Shown one piece after another: positions 8,358 to 15,740 of a stretch of 64,000 nt of DNA. Where the stretch lies: positions 682,001 through 746,000 of the forward strand of contig JABTUA010000002.1 of assembly GCA_015075635.1 (NCBI GenBank), written 5' to 3'. The notes below the pieces were generated by a model. The model saw only the letters and a program-made list of their open reading frames with translations, had not been told where the DNA came from and ran no database searches. This DNA comes from Polyangiaceae bacterium (GTDB lineage Bacteria > Myxococcota_A > Polyangia > Polyangiales > Polyangiaceae). The position numbers were made by a program, and so were the translations under genes. How positions within the stretch are numbered: position 1 is the stretch's first letter; each line of letters begins with the position of its first letter.

Positions 8358-9202
8358 AGGGTGCCCACCTCGCGCAGCCAGGGCTGGTTGTGCGGACCGG
8401 GCGGAACGGACAGGTCGTGCTCCACGCCGCGCTTGCCGAGCTCCTTGGCGAAGGCCTCGTTGGCCTTGCGGAACGGGTCCTCACTGGACGTGCCGACGTG
8501 CACGGCGACGCCCTTGGACAGCGACGCGATGCGCTCGGCGTAGCGGATGGCCGAGGGCACGTTGAACGCGGCCTGCACGCCGCCGAAGGTCCCGAACAGC
8601 TTCGGCTTGCGCAGGAACACCTCGACACCGACGTAGCCGCCGAGCGAGCAACCGTCGAGGCCGGTGTGCGCCGGCCCGGTCAAGCACGGCACCTTGGCGT
8701 GCACCGCCGGCAGCAGCGTGCTTTCGATGAAGTCCGCGTACCGGTCCAGCGTCTTCGCCGCAGGGCCGACCTTGTGCGGGTTCGGAGTGACGGGACACAC
8801 CAGCACCAAGCCGCCAAAGGCTCGCTGCTCGAGCGCTGCGTTGACCTTCTCGACGTGCGCGTCGGAAAACCACGGGTACTTCGGGTAGAGCTTCTTCACC
8901 GGCGGGCGGCGCAGGCGCTCGTACGAGCGCACGGCCCCGTAGCGGTCGCCCCAGGCGTGGATCCCCAGGAGCTCGTTGCCCGTCTCGCCGAGCCCGTGCA
9001 AGAGCACCAGCACCGGCAGCTTCGTGCCGGCCGGCACGTGCGCCGGCTGGAGCACCAGCGCGCGGCGCGCGATGCGTTTGTCCGCGTCGAGCAGGAGGTC
9101 GTGTTGCACGAAGTCCGCTGACTCGGGCGTGGCGCCCCGCGCCGGGAGCGCGAAGCTCCCCGCGGCGGCTCCGCACAGACCGAGGAACTGACGCCGGCGC
9201 AT
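8315..9202 (-). CDS. Tat-exported alpha/beta-hydrolase esterase
   Basis: 295 residues. The ATG at 9202 gives a twin-arginine signal (MRRRQFLGLCGAAAGSFALP); the open frame continues upstream without a signal. Mature domain: VLVLLHGLGETG supplies the oxyanion loop, LDGCSLGGYVG is the G-x-S-x-G nucleophile elbow, and GTSSEDPFR and PPGPHNQPWLRE plausibly carry the acid and the catalytic His. Resembles esterase D/feruloyl-esterase-like phospholipase/carboxylesterases; substrate unknown. It was once followed by a coupled matB-like gene, now only a fragment (8180-8317). Divergent from the lipoprotein at 9246. Confidence 0.82.
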   Translation of the reverse strand: MRRRQFLGLCGAAAGSFALPARGATPESADFVQHDLLLDADKRIARRALVLQPAHVPAGTKLPVLVLLHGLGETGNELLGIHAWGDRYGAVRSYERLRRPPVKKLYPKYPWFSDAHVEKVNAALEQRAFGGLVLVCPVTPNPHKVGPAAKTLDRYADFIESTLLPAVHAKVPCLTGPAHTGLDGCSLGGYVGVEVFLRKPKLFGTFGGVQAAFNVPSAIRYAERIASLSKGVAVHVGTSSEDPFRKANEAFAKELGKRGVEHDLSVPPGPHNQPWLREVGTLEMLLWHERRLAKK

Positions 9203-9245
9203 CCGCCAATTCGTAGCACCGCCGGGGCGTGATAGCCTGTGGCCC

Positions 9246-10022
9246 ATGCGCGCTCGACTCGTGCTCCCGGTCCTCCTGACTTTGGCGGCCTGCGGCGGAA
9301 ACGACAGCAGCGACGGCAGCGGCGGCTCTTCCGGGGGCGGCAGCGGCGGCCAGAGCAGCGGCGGCTCGGCAGGCTCCGGGGGTGGTGCCGGGGCGAGCGG
9401 CGGCAGCGCGGGCACGAACAGTGGCGGCAGCGCGGGCAGCGGTACCGGCGGCAGCAGTACCGGCGGCACCGGCGGCAGCGGCACCGGCGGCACCGGCGGC
9501 TCGACCGCCACCGACAACTGCCAGCCGCTCTGCGACGCCATCATCGCCGCAAAGTGCAGCAAGGGGCCGACCATGTCCGGCTGCCTCCTGACCTGCAAGG
9601 CGCTGACGTCGTCGGCGAAGTGCGACCCCAGCGCGAATGCCTACTTCGCCTGCGCCAAGCAGAGCGGCATCCAGTGCACCGCGGGCGGCGACGCCTACGC
9701 TCCCGGCTGCGGCATCGACTGGCTGAAGGCCATCGACTGCGCCACGACCGAGAACCCGAACCCGGCGATCGTCGTGCCTTGCGCGACCTACTGCGACAAG
9801 GTCGTAGCGGCGGGCTGCCCGCTCAACGCCGCCAAGGCCGAGTGCAACTCCAACTGCAAGTGGTTCGGCGCCACCGGCACCGGGTGCGACGACGAGTGGG
9901 GCACCTTCCTCGGCTGCGCGAACTCCGCCAACATGGTCTGCGTGCTCGGCTACGCGGCGGCGCAGGGCTGCGGCACGCAGTTCACGGCCTACTCGAAGTG
10001 CGTCGACGCCGCCGGCAAGTGA
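9246..10022 (+). CDS. Lipoprotein with Gly/Ser linker and Cys-rich domain
   Basis: 258 residues. Lipoprotein signal MRARLVLPVLLTLAAC, then about 75 residues almost wholly Gly/Ser/Thr (repeated GGSG/GGTG, DNA-level GGCAGC/GGCACC repeats), then a domain of about 165 residues with about fourteen Cys (CQPLCDAIIAAKC, CLLTCKAL, YFACAKQ, CATYCDKVVAAGC, CNSNCKWF, CVDAAGK). The paired Cys spacing is typical of disulfide-rich myxobacterial surface lipoproteins. Function unknown. Confidence 0.82.
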   Translation: MRARLVLPVLLTLAACGGNDSSDGSGGSSGGGSGGQSSGGSAGSGGGAGASGGSAGTNSGGSAGSGTGGSSTGGTGGSGTGGTGGSTATDNCQPLCDAIIAAKCSKGPTMSGCLLTCKALTSSAKCDPSANAYFACAKQSGIQCTAGGDAYAPGCGIDWLKAIDCATTENPNPAIVVPCATYCDKVVAAGCPLNAAKAECNSNCKWFGATGTGCDDEWGTFLGCANSANMVCVLGYAAAQGCGTQFTAYSKCVDAAGK

Positions 10023-10025
10023 GCG

Positions 10026-10517
10026 ATGAGGCGCGCCAGCTCGCTCTTCTGCTCGCTGCTCCTGGCTTGTGCCCCAGAGCGGCCGCAGCGCGCGGGGCAA
10101 ACCTCGCAAGCGCCGGTCGCGGTCGCCTCCGGCTGGACCGCGGGGGCGGCGCTGATCGAGGCCGGCACGGTCGCGGGACGCGCCGACTTCCGTCGCCTGC
10201 TCCGCTACACGCGCGCCAGCGGAAGCCTCGAGCTCCAGGACTCCGATCCCTTCGCGTCGGGGACCGAGTCGAAGACGGCGCGGGTGCTGAACCTGAGCCG
10301 CGTGCTCTCCCCGGAGGAACGCCAGCGCGTGGAGGCCGTTCTGGACCGCGTGCAGCCCGACGCGGCTGCGCTCGAGCGGCGCTGTGCCCCTGGCGGGTGC
10401 GTGTGGCTCGAACGGGTCGGCGCCGACGGGACGCGCCAGCGGTTGGAGCACCTCGAGAGCGCCCAGCCCGTGTTGCGCGAGCTATCCGCCCTCTTCCCGG
10501 AAGCGCGCCAGTTTTGA
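10026..10517 (+). CDS. Small lipoprotein of unknown function, coupled to HupE-like gene
   Basis: 163 residues. Signal MRRASSLFCSLLLAC, then a polar domain with SGSLELQDSDPF and a Cys pair (RRCAPGGCVWLERVG). No family recognised. Its TGA overlaps the TTG start of the next gene (TTGA at 10514-10517), indicating translational coupling with the HupE/UreJ-like membrane protein. Confidence 0.7.
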   Translation: MRRASSLFCSLLLACAPERPQRAGQTSQAPVAVASGWTAGAALIEAGTVAGRADFRRLLRYTRASGSLELQDSDPFASGTESKTARVLNLSRVLSPEERQRVEAVLDRVQPDAAALERRCAPGGCVWLERVGADGTRQRLEHLESAQPVLRELSALFPEARQF

Positions 10518-11599
10518 AGCTCGCGCTGCTCGCCTTCGCGCTCGTTCTCGCGATCGCGCTGCCCGCCTCCGCCCACCAGCTCGGCCGGAGCTACTGCACC
10601 GTGCAGACCGCACCGGGCGGGCTCGACGTCACCGTCGAGACGAGCTTCGAGCACCTGGTGCCGGTGCTGGGCCTGTCGCCGGCGCCGAGCGACGCCGACG
10701 TGCTCGCCGCTCGCGCGGCGCTCGTCGCGGCGCACACCCGGGCGATCTCGGCCCGGTCGCCGGCCGGCGCCTGCGCCGTCGAGGCCGGCCCGACCGAGCT
10801 CGCGAGCGCCGAAGGCCAGCGGGTCGTCCGGGTGCCCCTCGCCTTCGCCTGCCCGCCCGGCCCGGTCACGCTGCGCAACGCCTGGCGCCTCGACGTGGAT
10901 CCGGCGAGCGAGATCGTGTGCGCCGTGGACGGTTCGGCCTGGGCGTTCCGCGTGGGAAGCGAGGAACGTGACGTGGGCACGCCGCCGACGCCGGCACAGG
11001 TGCTCGTCTCGTTCGTGAAGCTCGGCGTCCACCACGTGCTCTCCGGCATCGACCACGTCCTGTTCGTGGTGGCGCTGCTCTTAGCAGCCGCCCGCGCCAG
11101 CCGCGACCAGACGCTGCTCCGCGGCCTTCGCCAGGTGGCGCTGGTGGTCACGGGCTTCACGCTCGGCCACTCGCTCACGCTGATCGCGGCGGGCCTCGGC
11201 TGGGTGCGGGTCGAGCCGCGCCTGACCGAGAGTGTCATCGCCCTCAGCATCGTGGCGGTCGCCGTCGAGAACGTCCTGCGCCGCGAGATCCGCTGGCGTG
11301 CGCTCACGGCGACGCTGTTCGGGCTGGTCCACGGCTTCGGCTTCGCCAGCGTATTGGCGGAGGCGGAGCTGCCGCGACGCGGCGCAGTGTGGGCCCTCTT
11401 GACCTTCAACGTCGGCATCGAGCTCGGCCAGCTCGGGGTGGTCGCCGTGATCTTCGTCCCCGCCGCCCTCGCCGCGCGCCGAGACTGGTACGAGCGCCGC
11501 CTGCTCTGGCCGGCCTCTCTGGTCATCGCGGCGCTGGCCGCGCTCTGGTTCGTGAAGCGGGCGTTCGGGCTGGAGTTTGCGCCGTGGCTGGGCGGGTAG
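10514..11599 (+). CDS. HupE/UreJ-family membrane protein
   Basis: 361 residues from the TTG at 10514 (LKLALLAFALVLAIALPASAHQ, a signal peptide cleaved near SAHQ). Residues of about 23-150 form an extracytoplasmic domain. From about 155 the HupE/UreJ_2 membrane domain follows: LGVHHVLSGIDHVLFVVALL, FTLGHSLTLIAAGL, LFGLVHGFGFASVLAEAEL, FNVGIELGQLGVV and a final TM. The conserved His/Asp/Glu of GIDH, GHS, HGFGF and NVGIELGQ are all present. HupE proteins are linked to nickel or other metal uptake, but no hydrogenase or urease gene is nearby, so substrate is open. Confidence 0.82.
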   Translation: MKLALLAFALVLAIALPASAHQLGRSYCTVQTAPGGLDVTVETSFEHLVPVLGLSPAPSDADVLAARAALVAAHTRAISARSPAGACAVEAGPTELASAEGQRVVRVPLAFACPPGPVTLRNAWRLDVDPASEIVCAVDGSAWAFRVGSEERDVGTPPTPAQVLVSFVKLGVHHVLSGIDHVLFVVALLLAAARASRDQTLLRGLRQVALVVTGFTLGHSLTLIAAGLGWVRVEPRLTESVIALSIVAVAVENVLRREIRWRALTATLFGLVHGFGFASVLAEAELPRRGAVWALLTFNVGIELGQLGVVAVIFVPAALAARRDWYERRLLWPASLVIAALAALWFVKRAFGLEFAPWLGG

Positions 11600-11605
11600 C
11601 CGGCT

Positions 11606-12400
11606 CTACTCCAGCACCCGCGCCGGATCCCCGAGAAACTCGAAGTGCATGGTGTCCTCCAGCTCGTCGTGGCCGAGCCAGTAGAAGCCGTAGCGCTCGA
11701 ACACCTCGACCCAGCAGCGCGGCATCGCCATGCGCTCGAAGGGCGAGCTGACCTTCTGCTTGCACGCGGGGTGCTCCTTCCAGAAATCCACGCAGCCGCA
11801 ACACGGGTTCAAGTCCGAGTCGATGTCGAGGGCGATGCCGTAAACGTGATTGGAGACCTCGTAGTCCTTGTAGGTGTTGCCGGTGCGCAGCCCGCCCACG
11901 GTCTTGGGCCGATACGGGTGCTCGGCGCAGTCGCGGCGCAACGCCGCCTCCACGCAGCGCAGCGCGGGCACGACCTTCTGGTTCAGTACCAACGGCAGCC
12001 CCATGAACGTGGTGCGCTTGGCGTAGAACTGCGGTGGGTGCGCGTTGTCGCGGCGGCGGCCGAAGCCCGGGAAGCGCCCGTATTGGCGCGTGCGGTACTC
12101 GATGGCGCGACGGCGTGCCTCTTCGATCTGCCGCTGTACGGCGGCCGGGGCGCCGATCTTCGCGATCTGGTGCTTGCGCAGCAGGAAGTCCTGCGCGGCT
12201 TGCTCGCGACAGCGCGGCTCGGTCGTGCCTGAGGCGGCAGACGGTGCGGGCGGCGCCGGCGGTGGAGCGGGTGGAGTGCTCGCTGCCGCGCCGATCGAGG
12301 CAAGCGTCGCTGGCTCGACGGAGCGCTCGTCGCCCGCCGCCTCACGGCAGCCCAGCGCGAGGAGCAGAGCGCACAGCGGCGCGCAGTCGCGCGGCGACAT
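11606..12400 (-). CDS. Lipoprotein with M15-type (VanY-like) zinc peptidase domain
   Basis: 264 residues. Lipoprotein signal MSPRDCAPLCALLLALGC, Ala/Pro linker, then a helical region and a C-terminal peptidase M15 pattern: SNHVYGIALDID supplies the first zinc-binding His and Asp (S-x-H-x2-G-x-A-x-D), and the C-terminal MHFEFLG supplies the last His. An inserted CCGC-containing loop sits between them. M15 enzymes cleave D-Ala-D-Ala-type peptidoglycan peptides, so a cell-wall role is inferred. A GGGGG run precedes the ATG. The divergent side is the minus-strand CPBP gene 23 nt upstream, so the two may be co-transcribed. Confidence 0.78.
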   Translation of the reverse strand: MSPRDCAPLCALLLALGCREAAGDERSVEPATLASIGAAASTPPAPPPAPPAPSAASGTTEPRCREQAAQDFLLRKHQIAKIGAPAAVQRQIEEARRRAIEYRTRQYGRFPGFGRRRDNAHPPQFYAKRTTFMGLPLVLNQKVVPALRCVEAALRRDCAEHPYRPKTVGGLRTGNTYKDYEVSNHVYGIALDIDSDLNPCCGCVDFWKEHPACKQKVSSPFERMAMPRCWVEVFERYGFYWLGHDELEDTMHFEFLGDPARVLE

Positions 12401-12423
12401 CCCCCCAGGCTACAGGAACACGG

Positions 12424-13365
12424 CTAGATCCACCACGACGGCATCGGCTCGCGGGTCCCCGCGTAGCGCGCGACGAGCACGCGCCGCTCGCGCCAGAGGA
12501 GCAGCCCACCTCCCAGCGCGAGCCCGAGACCCACGGCCACCGGCACCACGTCGAGCTGACGCTCCACCAGCGCGTCGGAGTAGCGCACGGTGAGCACTAC
12601 CGTGGTGTTGTAGACCAGGTGAGCGATCACGGGCGTCAAGAGCGTGCCCGTGCACAGTCGCCCGGCGGCGAACCCGAAGCCGAGCACGATGGTTCCGGCG
12701 ATCTGCGTGGGCTCCAGGTGGAACAGCCCGAACAGGACGGAGGGCACGATCAGCCCGAGGGCGAAGCGCCGCTCGAACGGCAGCGTGATGAGCCCGCGGA
12801 ACAGCGCCTCCTCCGCCAGCGCGGGCATCACCCCGAGCGCGAACACCAAGAGCACGACGCCCGAGCCGGAGGCCCCACGGGCAGCGTTCACCACGATGCG
12901 CGAGGCCGTCACGTCTTGGGCAGTCAGCCGGTGCATCAGCTCGCCCATGACCTCCGCCAGCGGCGCCAGCCCGAACACGACCACGACCGCGCCGAGCACG
13001 CCGAGCAGCGAGGGCCGCCCGAGCGGCAGCGCGATGCGCAGCGGGGTCTTCAGGATCCGGAGCCAGACGCCGAGGGTGATCAACACCGCGACCTCGTTGG
13101 CGATGGTCCCGCCCGCGATCCAGTACGGGTCGTTGATGAGCGGCGAGGTCTTGGGGTCCCCGAGCGCGAGCATCGGGTTCTGCCCGGACACCGCGGCGGA
13201 CGCCGCCGCCGCGGACGCCACGGCGAGCCCCGCACCCAGGATGGCGATCGCAGCGGTCACCCAGATCAGGAGCGCTTGCAGCGGGGACGGAATCCTCGCC
13301 GCGCCGCTGGGTGCAGTCGCGGGATCCGGCGCTGTCTCGCGGTTCGGCTCCATCGGGTCCGTCAC
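12424..13365 (-). CDS. CPBP-family intramembrane metalloprotease
   Basis: 313 residues, about seven TM segments. The CPBP/Abi motifs are intact: motif 1 EEALFRG (two catalytic Glu plus Arg), motif 2 SVLFGLFHLEP (His), and motif 3 PVIAHLVYN (His). This family includes Rce1 prenyl-protein proteases and bacteriocin-immunity proteins; the substrate here is unknown. The GTG start at 13365 is the first of the frame with a cytoplasmic Pro-rich leader. Upstream of and co-directional with the M15 lipoprotein gene. Confidence 0.88.
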   Translation of the reverse strand: MTDPMEPNRETAPDPATAPSGAARIPSPLQALLIWVTAAIAILGAGLAVASAAAASAAVSGQNPMLALGDPKTSPLINDPYWIAGGTIANEVAVLITLGVWLRILKTPLRIALPLGRPSLLGVLGAVVVVFGLAPLAEVMGELMHRLTAQDVTASRIVVNAARGASGSGVVLLVFALGVMPALAEEALFRGLITLPFERRFALGLIVPSVLFGLFHLEPTQIAGTIVLGFGFAAGRLCTGTLLTPVIAHLVYNTTVVLTVRYSDALVERQLDVVPVAVGLGLALGGGLLLWRERRVLVARYAGTREPMPSWWI

Positions 13366-13446
13366 GATGCCCTACCACCGCCGGCCGCGGGCTGCGCGTT
13401 TCGTGCCGAATAGGCACCCCTCGTGTATCGTCCAACCCCGGTCGAC

Positions 13447-14220
13447 ATGCGGCTCACGCGCTTGATTGTTCCCCTGGTCCTCCTCGGCCTCTACGCAGGC
13501 TGCGGCAGCTCGAAATCCCGCCCCGGCGACGCCTACGGAACGGAGGATCAATTCTGCAAACAATGGGGCAAGGCCGCCTGCAACAGCACGGTCGTCAGCG
13601 CCTGCGCCGCCGCCAGCGTGGACAGCTGCGTCGAGAAGCAGGCCGCGTTCTGCATGGGGCTGGTGCCACCGTACTACGCCTCCAAGAACGCCAAGTCCTG
13701 CATCGACAAGGTGAAGGCGGCCTACGCGGACGGAAAGCTCACCGCCGCGGAGAAGGCCGTCGTCCGCGACGCGGCCGCACCCTGCGACAAGCTGAACAAA
13801 GGCCCGAAGCTGGCCGGGGAGACCTGCGACGCCTCCGACGAGTGCGACGGGCTCGCGGATCTGGAATGCGTGATCAAGCCGGGCGCCCCCGACGGGACGT
13901 GCCAGGTGCCGAAGGAGGTCGGGGGCGGCTTCTCGTGCAAGGCACCGGACGAGGTCTGCGCCGAGGGTTTCTACTGCGACGGCTCGAACTGCATCGCGGG
14001 CAAGACCAGCGGCGAGACATGCAGCGAAGATGTGGCGTGCGCGCCGGAGTTCCTGTGCCAGGGCACCCTCTGCCTACCCAAGGGAGACACCGCCGCCAGC
14101 TGCCAGTCCGACGCCGAGTGCAAGAGCGGCATCTGCGCGAAGCCGGCGGTCGGCCCGGGCAAATGCGTCGATTCGGTGGTGCTGACGCCGACGGACCCGA
14201 TCTGCCAGAGCCTCGGCTGA
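13447..14220 (+). CDS. Cys-rich lipoprotein (Dickkopf-like Cys pattern)
   Basis: 257 residues from the ATG at 13447 (signal MRLTRLIVPLVLLGLYAGC). N-terminal half is a helical Cys domain (WGKAACNSTVVSACAAAS, CVEKQAAFC, CDKLNKG). The C-terminal half repeats short C-x5-C units (ETCDASDECDGLADLECV, EVCAEGFYCDGSNCI, ETCSEDVACAPEFLC, SCQSDAECKSGIC) like the Dickkopf/EGF-like Cys pattern common on myxobacterial surface proteins. Likely surface-anchored; function unknown. Confidence 0.82.
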   Translation: MRLTRLIVPLVLLGLYAGCGSSKSRPGDAYGTEDQFCKQWGKAACNSTVVSACAAASVDSCVEKQAAFCMGLVPPYYASKNAKSCIDKVKAAYADGKLTAAEKAVVRDAAAPCDKLNKGPKLAGETCDASDECDGLADLECVIKPGAPDGTCQVPKEVGGGFSCKAPDEVCAEGFYCDGSNCIAGKTSGETCSEDVACAPEFLCQGTLCLPKGDTAASCQSDAECKSGICAKPAVGPGKCVDSVVLTPTDPICQSLG

Positions 14221-14269
14221 AGCGAAACGCCTTGCCACCCGCCCCGGAGCGTCGTTCAAATCCGGGCCG

Positions 14270-15031
14270 ATGACCCGCTCGGCCTTCGTTGTGCTCGCCC
14301 TCGCGTCCCTCGGCCTCGGGGCCTGCGACGACCCGCCGCCGAAGAAGAACCCGTTCGAGGGACCGAAGAAGGACACCGTCGAGCCGCCCAAGGACGCTGC
14401 TCCGCCCAAGCCCGCCGGCCCGCCGGAGCTCGGCATCGACGACCTCGGGCCCAAGGTCGGCTTCTCGCGCGTGCTGCTCGACAAGCCGGAGGGTCGGGAC
14501 AAGCTGCGCGAGGAGCTGACGCAGAACAAGCAGCACTACGAGGGCAAGGAGGCGACGCTCTCGGTCATCCGCAAGGCCAAGCTCGCTTGGGTCACCACCA
14601 TGCTGAGCGAGCTGGGGAAGATCGGCGCGACCAAGGTCATCGTGAAGACCGAGACGCGCAAGGACTACCCCGGCGAGCTTCCCTTCACGCCGGAGGTGAA
14701 GGCGCCGACGCCGGAGCCCTGCGCGGTGGTGGGCATGATCCTCGACGACCGCAGCGCCGCGGTCTGGAAGATCTCCGGCGGCACCGCCATCAAGCGCGCC
14801 AAGGGCCTGGCGGGGCCCGACCTGTCCACCACTGGCGAGACCATCGAGCGCTTCGCCAAGGGCTGCAAAGGCTCGAACGTGTTCTTCGTCTCGGCCCAAG
14901 AGGGCGTCGAGTGGGGCCTGGCCTACGACCTCGCGGCCTCGACCCGTGTACTGGAGGACGTGAAGCTCGAGACCTTCGTGCTACTGGAGAAGACGCCGAC
15001 CGCAGGACGCAAGGTCGAGCTCTCGAAGTGA
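14270..15031 (+). CDS. Lipoprotein of unknown function
   Basis: 253 residues. Signal MTRSAFVVLALASLGLGAC, a Lys/Pro-rich linker (DDPPPKKNPFEGPKK), then a folded region of about 190 residues with an even mix of charged and hydrophobic residues (GRDKLREELTQNKQHYEGK, TTMLSELGKIGATKVIVK, KGCKGSNVFFVSAQ). No known family recognised. Followed after 7 nt by the 199-residue gene, so the two are probably co-transcribed. Confidence 0.78.
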   Translation: MTRSAFVVLALASLGLGACDDPPPKKNPFEGPKKDTVEPPKDAAPPKPAGPPELGIDDLGPKVGFSRVLLDKPEGRDKLREELTQNKQHYEGKEATLSVIRKAKLAWVTTMLSELGKIGATKVIVKTETRKDYPGELPFTPEVKAPTPEPCAVVGMILDDRSAAVWKISGGTAIKRAKGLAGPDLSTTGETIERFAKGCKGSNVFFVSAQEGVEWGLAYDLAASTRVLEDVKLETFVLLEKTPTAGRKVELSK

Positions 15032-15038
15032 GATCCAG

Positions 15039-15638
15039 ATGAAACTCCGCACGCTGCTCCTCGGCCATCACGACGATCACTCGATCCCTCGGATCGGCGA
15101 GGCGCTCGATCGCATGGACCCCAAGAGCCGCCTGGCTGCGACCCGCAGCGCGACCAAAGAAGACATGGCGACGCTCTGGGAGCTGATGAAGAACCAGGCG
15201 GTGGACGCCGATTTCTTCGTGCCCTCGGGGACGGATCCGCTGAAGGAGGTGATCCACGAGGGCAAGAACTCGCTGCCTGCGTTCACCCACTTCCAGAAGC
15301 GCTTCTGCCGCGCCGACGACGACTCCGGAGACGTCTACGGCTACAACCACGGCAGCACCGAGTGGCTGACCGGACCCGGCTACTTCGTGGCGCACGCCGC
15401 CAAGGACGAGACGGAGCCGCCCAGCGACTACCTCATCGACTACACCCGCGTGCCCCCGAAGAAGGCCGACGGCTGGCCGGAGATCCGCGACAACGACGGC
15501 GGCATCGGCGCTCTGGTCTATGGTCGGATGAAAGACTACATGCGCAAGGTGTCGACCCACGTTTCCATCGGGAAAGCCTATAAACGAGGCAAAGAGGTCG
15601 GGGCGTACTTTCTGCTCTGCCGCCAAGAACCGGAGTGA
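15039..15638 (+). CDS. Conserved-looking cytoplasmic protein of unknown function
   Basis: 199 residues, no signal peptide or TM. It begins MKLRTLLLGHHDDHSIPRIG and holds conserved-looking aromatic/Gly segments (YGYNHGSTEWLTGPGYFVAH, DYLIDYTRVPP, GGIGALVYGRMKDYM). I do not recognise the family. Seven nt downstream of a lipoprotein gene and about 100 nt upstream of the pseudokinase, separated from the latter by a perfect inverted repeat. Confidence 0.72.
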   Translation: MKLRTLLLGHHDDHSIPRIGEALDRMDPKSRLAATRSATKEDMATLWELMKNQAVDADFFVPSGTDPLKEVIHEGKNSLPAFTHFQKRFCRADDDSGDVYGYNHGSTEWLTGPGYFVAHAAKDETEPPSDYLIDYTRVPPKKADGWPEIRDNDGGIGALVYGRMKDYMRKVSTHVSIGKAYKRGKEVGAYFLLCRQEPE

Positions 15639-15697
15639 GCGCCGCGTCTCGCGGTCACGACTTCGATAAGCAGGGCTCGCGCTGGGGCGCCCAGGCG

Positions 15698-15724
15698 CTA
15701 AACTCAGCCGACATCCGAGTTTAG
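15698..15724. repeat. Perfect inverted repeat upstream of the pseudokinase gene
   Basis: CTAAACTC (15698-15705), 11-nt spacer, GAGTTTAG (15717-15724), ending 16 nt before the ATG at 15741. AT-rich arms stand out in this GC-rich context. It could be an operator or a 5' UTR hairpin; no T-run follows, so an intrinsic terminator is unlikely. Confidence 0.65.
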
Positions 15725-15740
15725 GAGTATCGTCGAGCAA

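Noticed and set aside
8481..10451. A 656-codon open frame on the minus strand over the esterase, lipoprotein and upstream region
   Set aside because: Its composition is Arg/Ala/Gly-rich without domains, and it lies across several well-supported genes; it is an artefact of high GC codon bias.
15698..15724. CIRCE heat-shock element
   Set aside because: CIRCE is TTAGCACTC-N9-GAGTGCTAA; arms and spacer here differ, and the downstream gene is not a chaperone.
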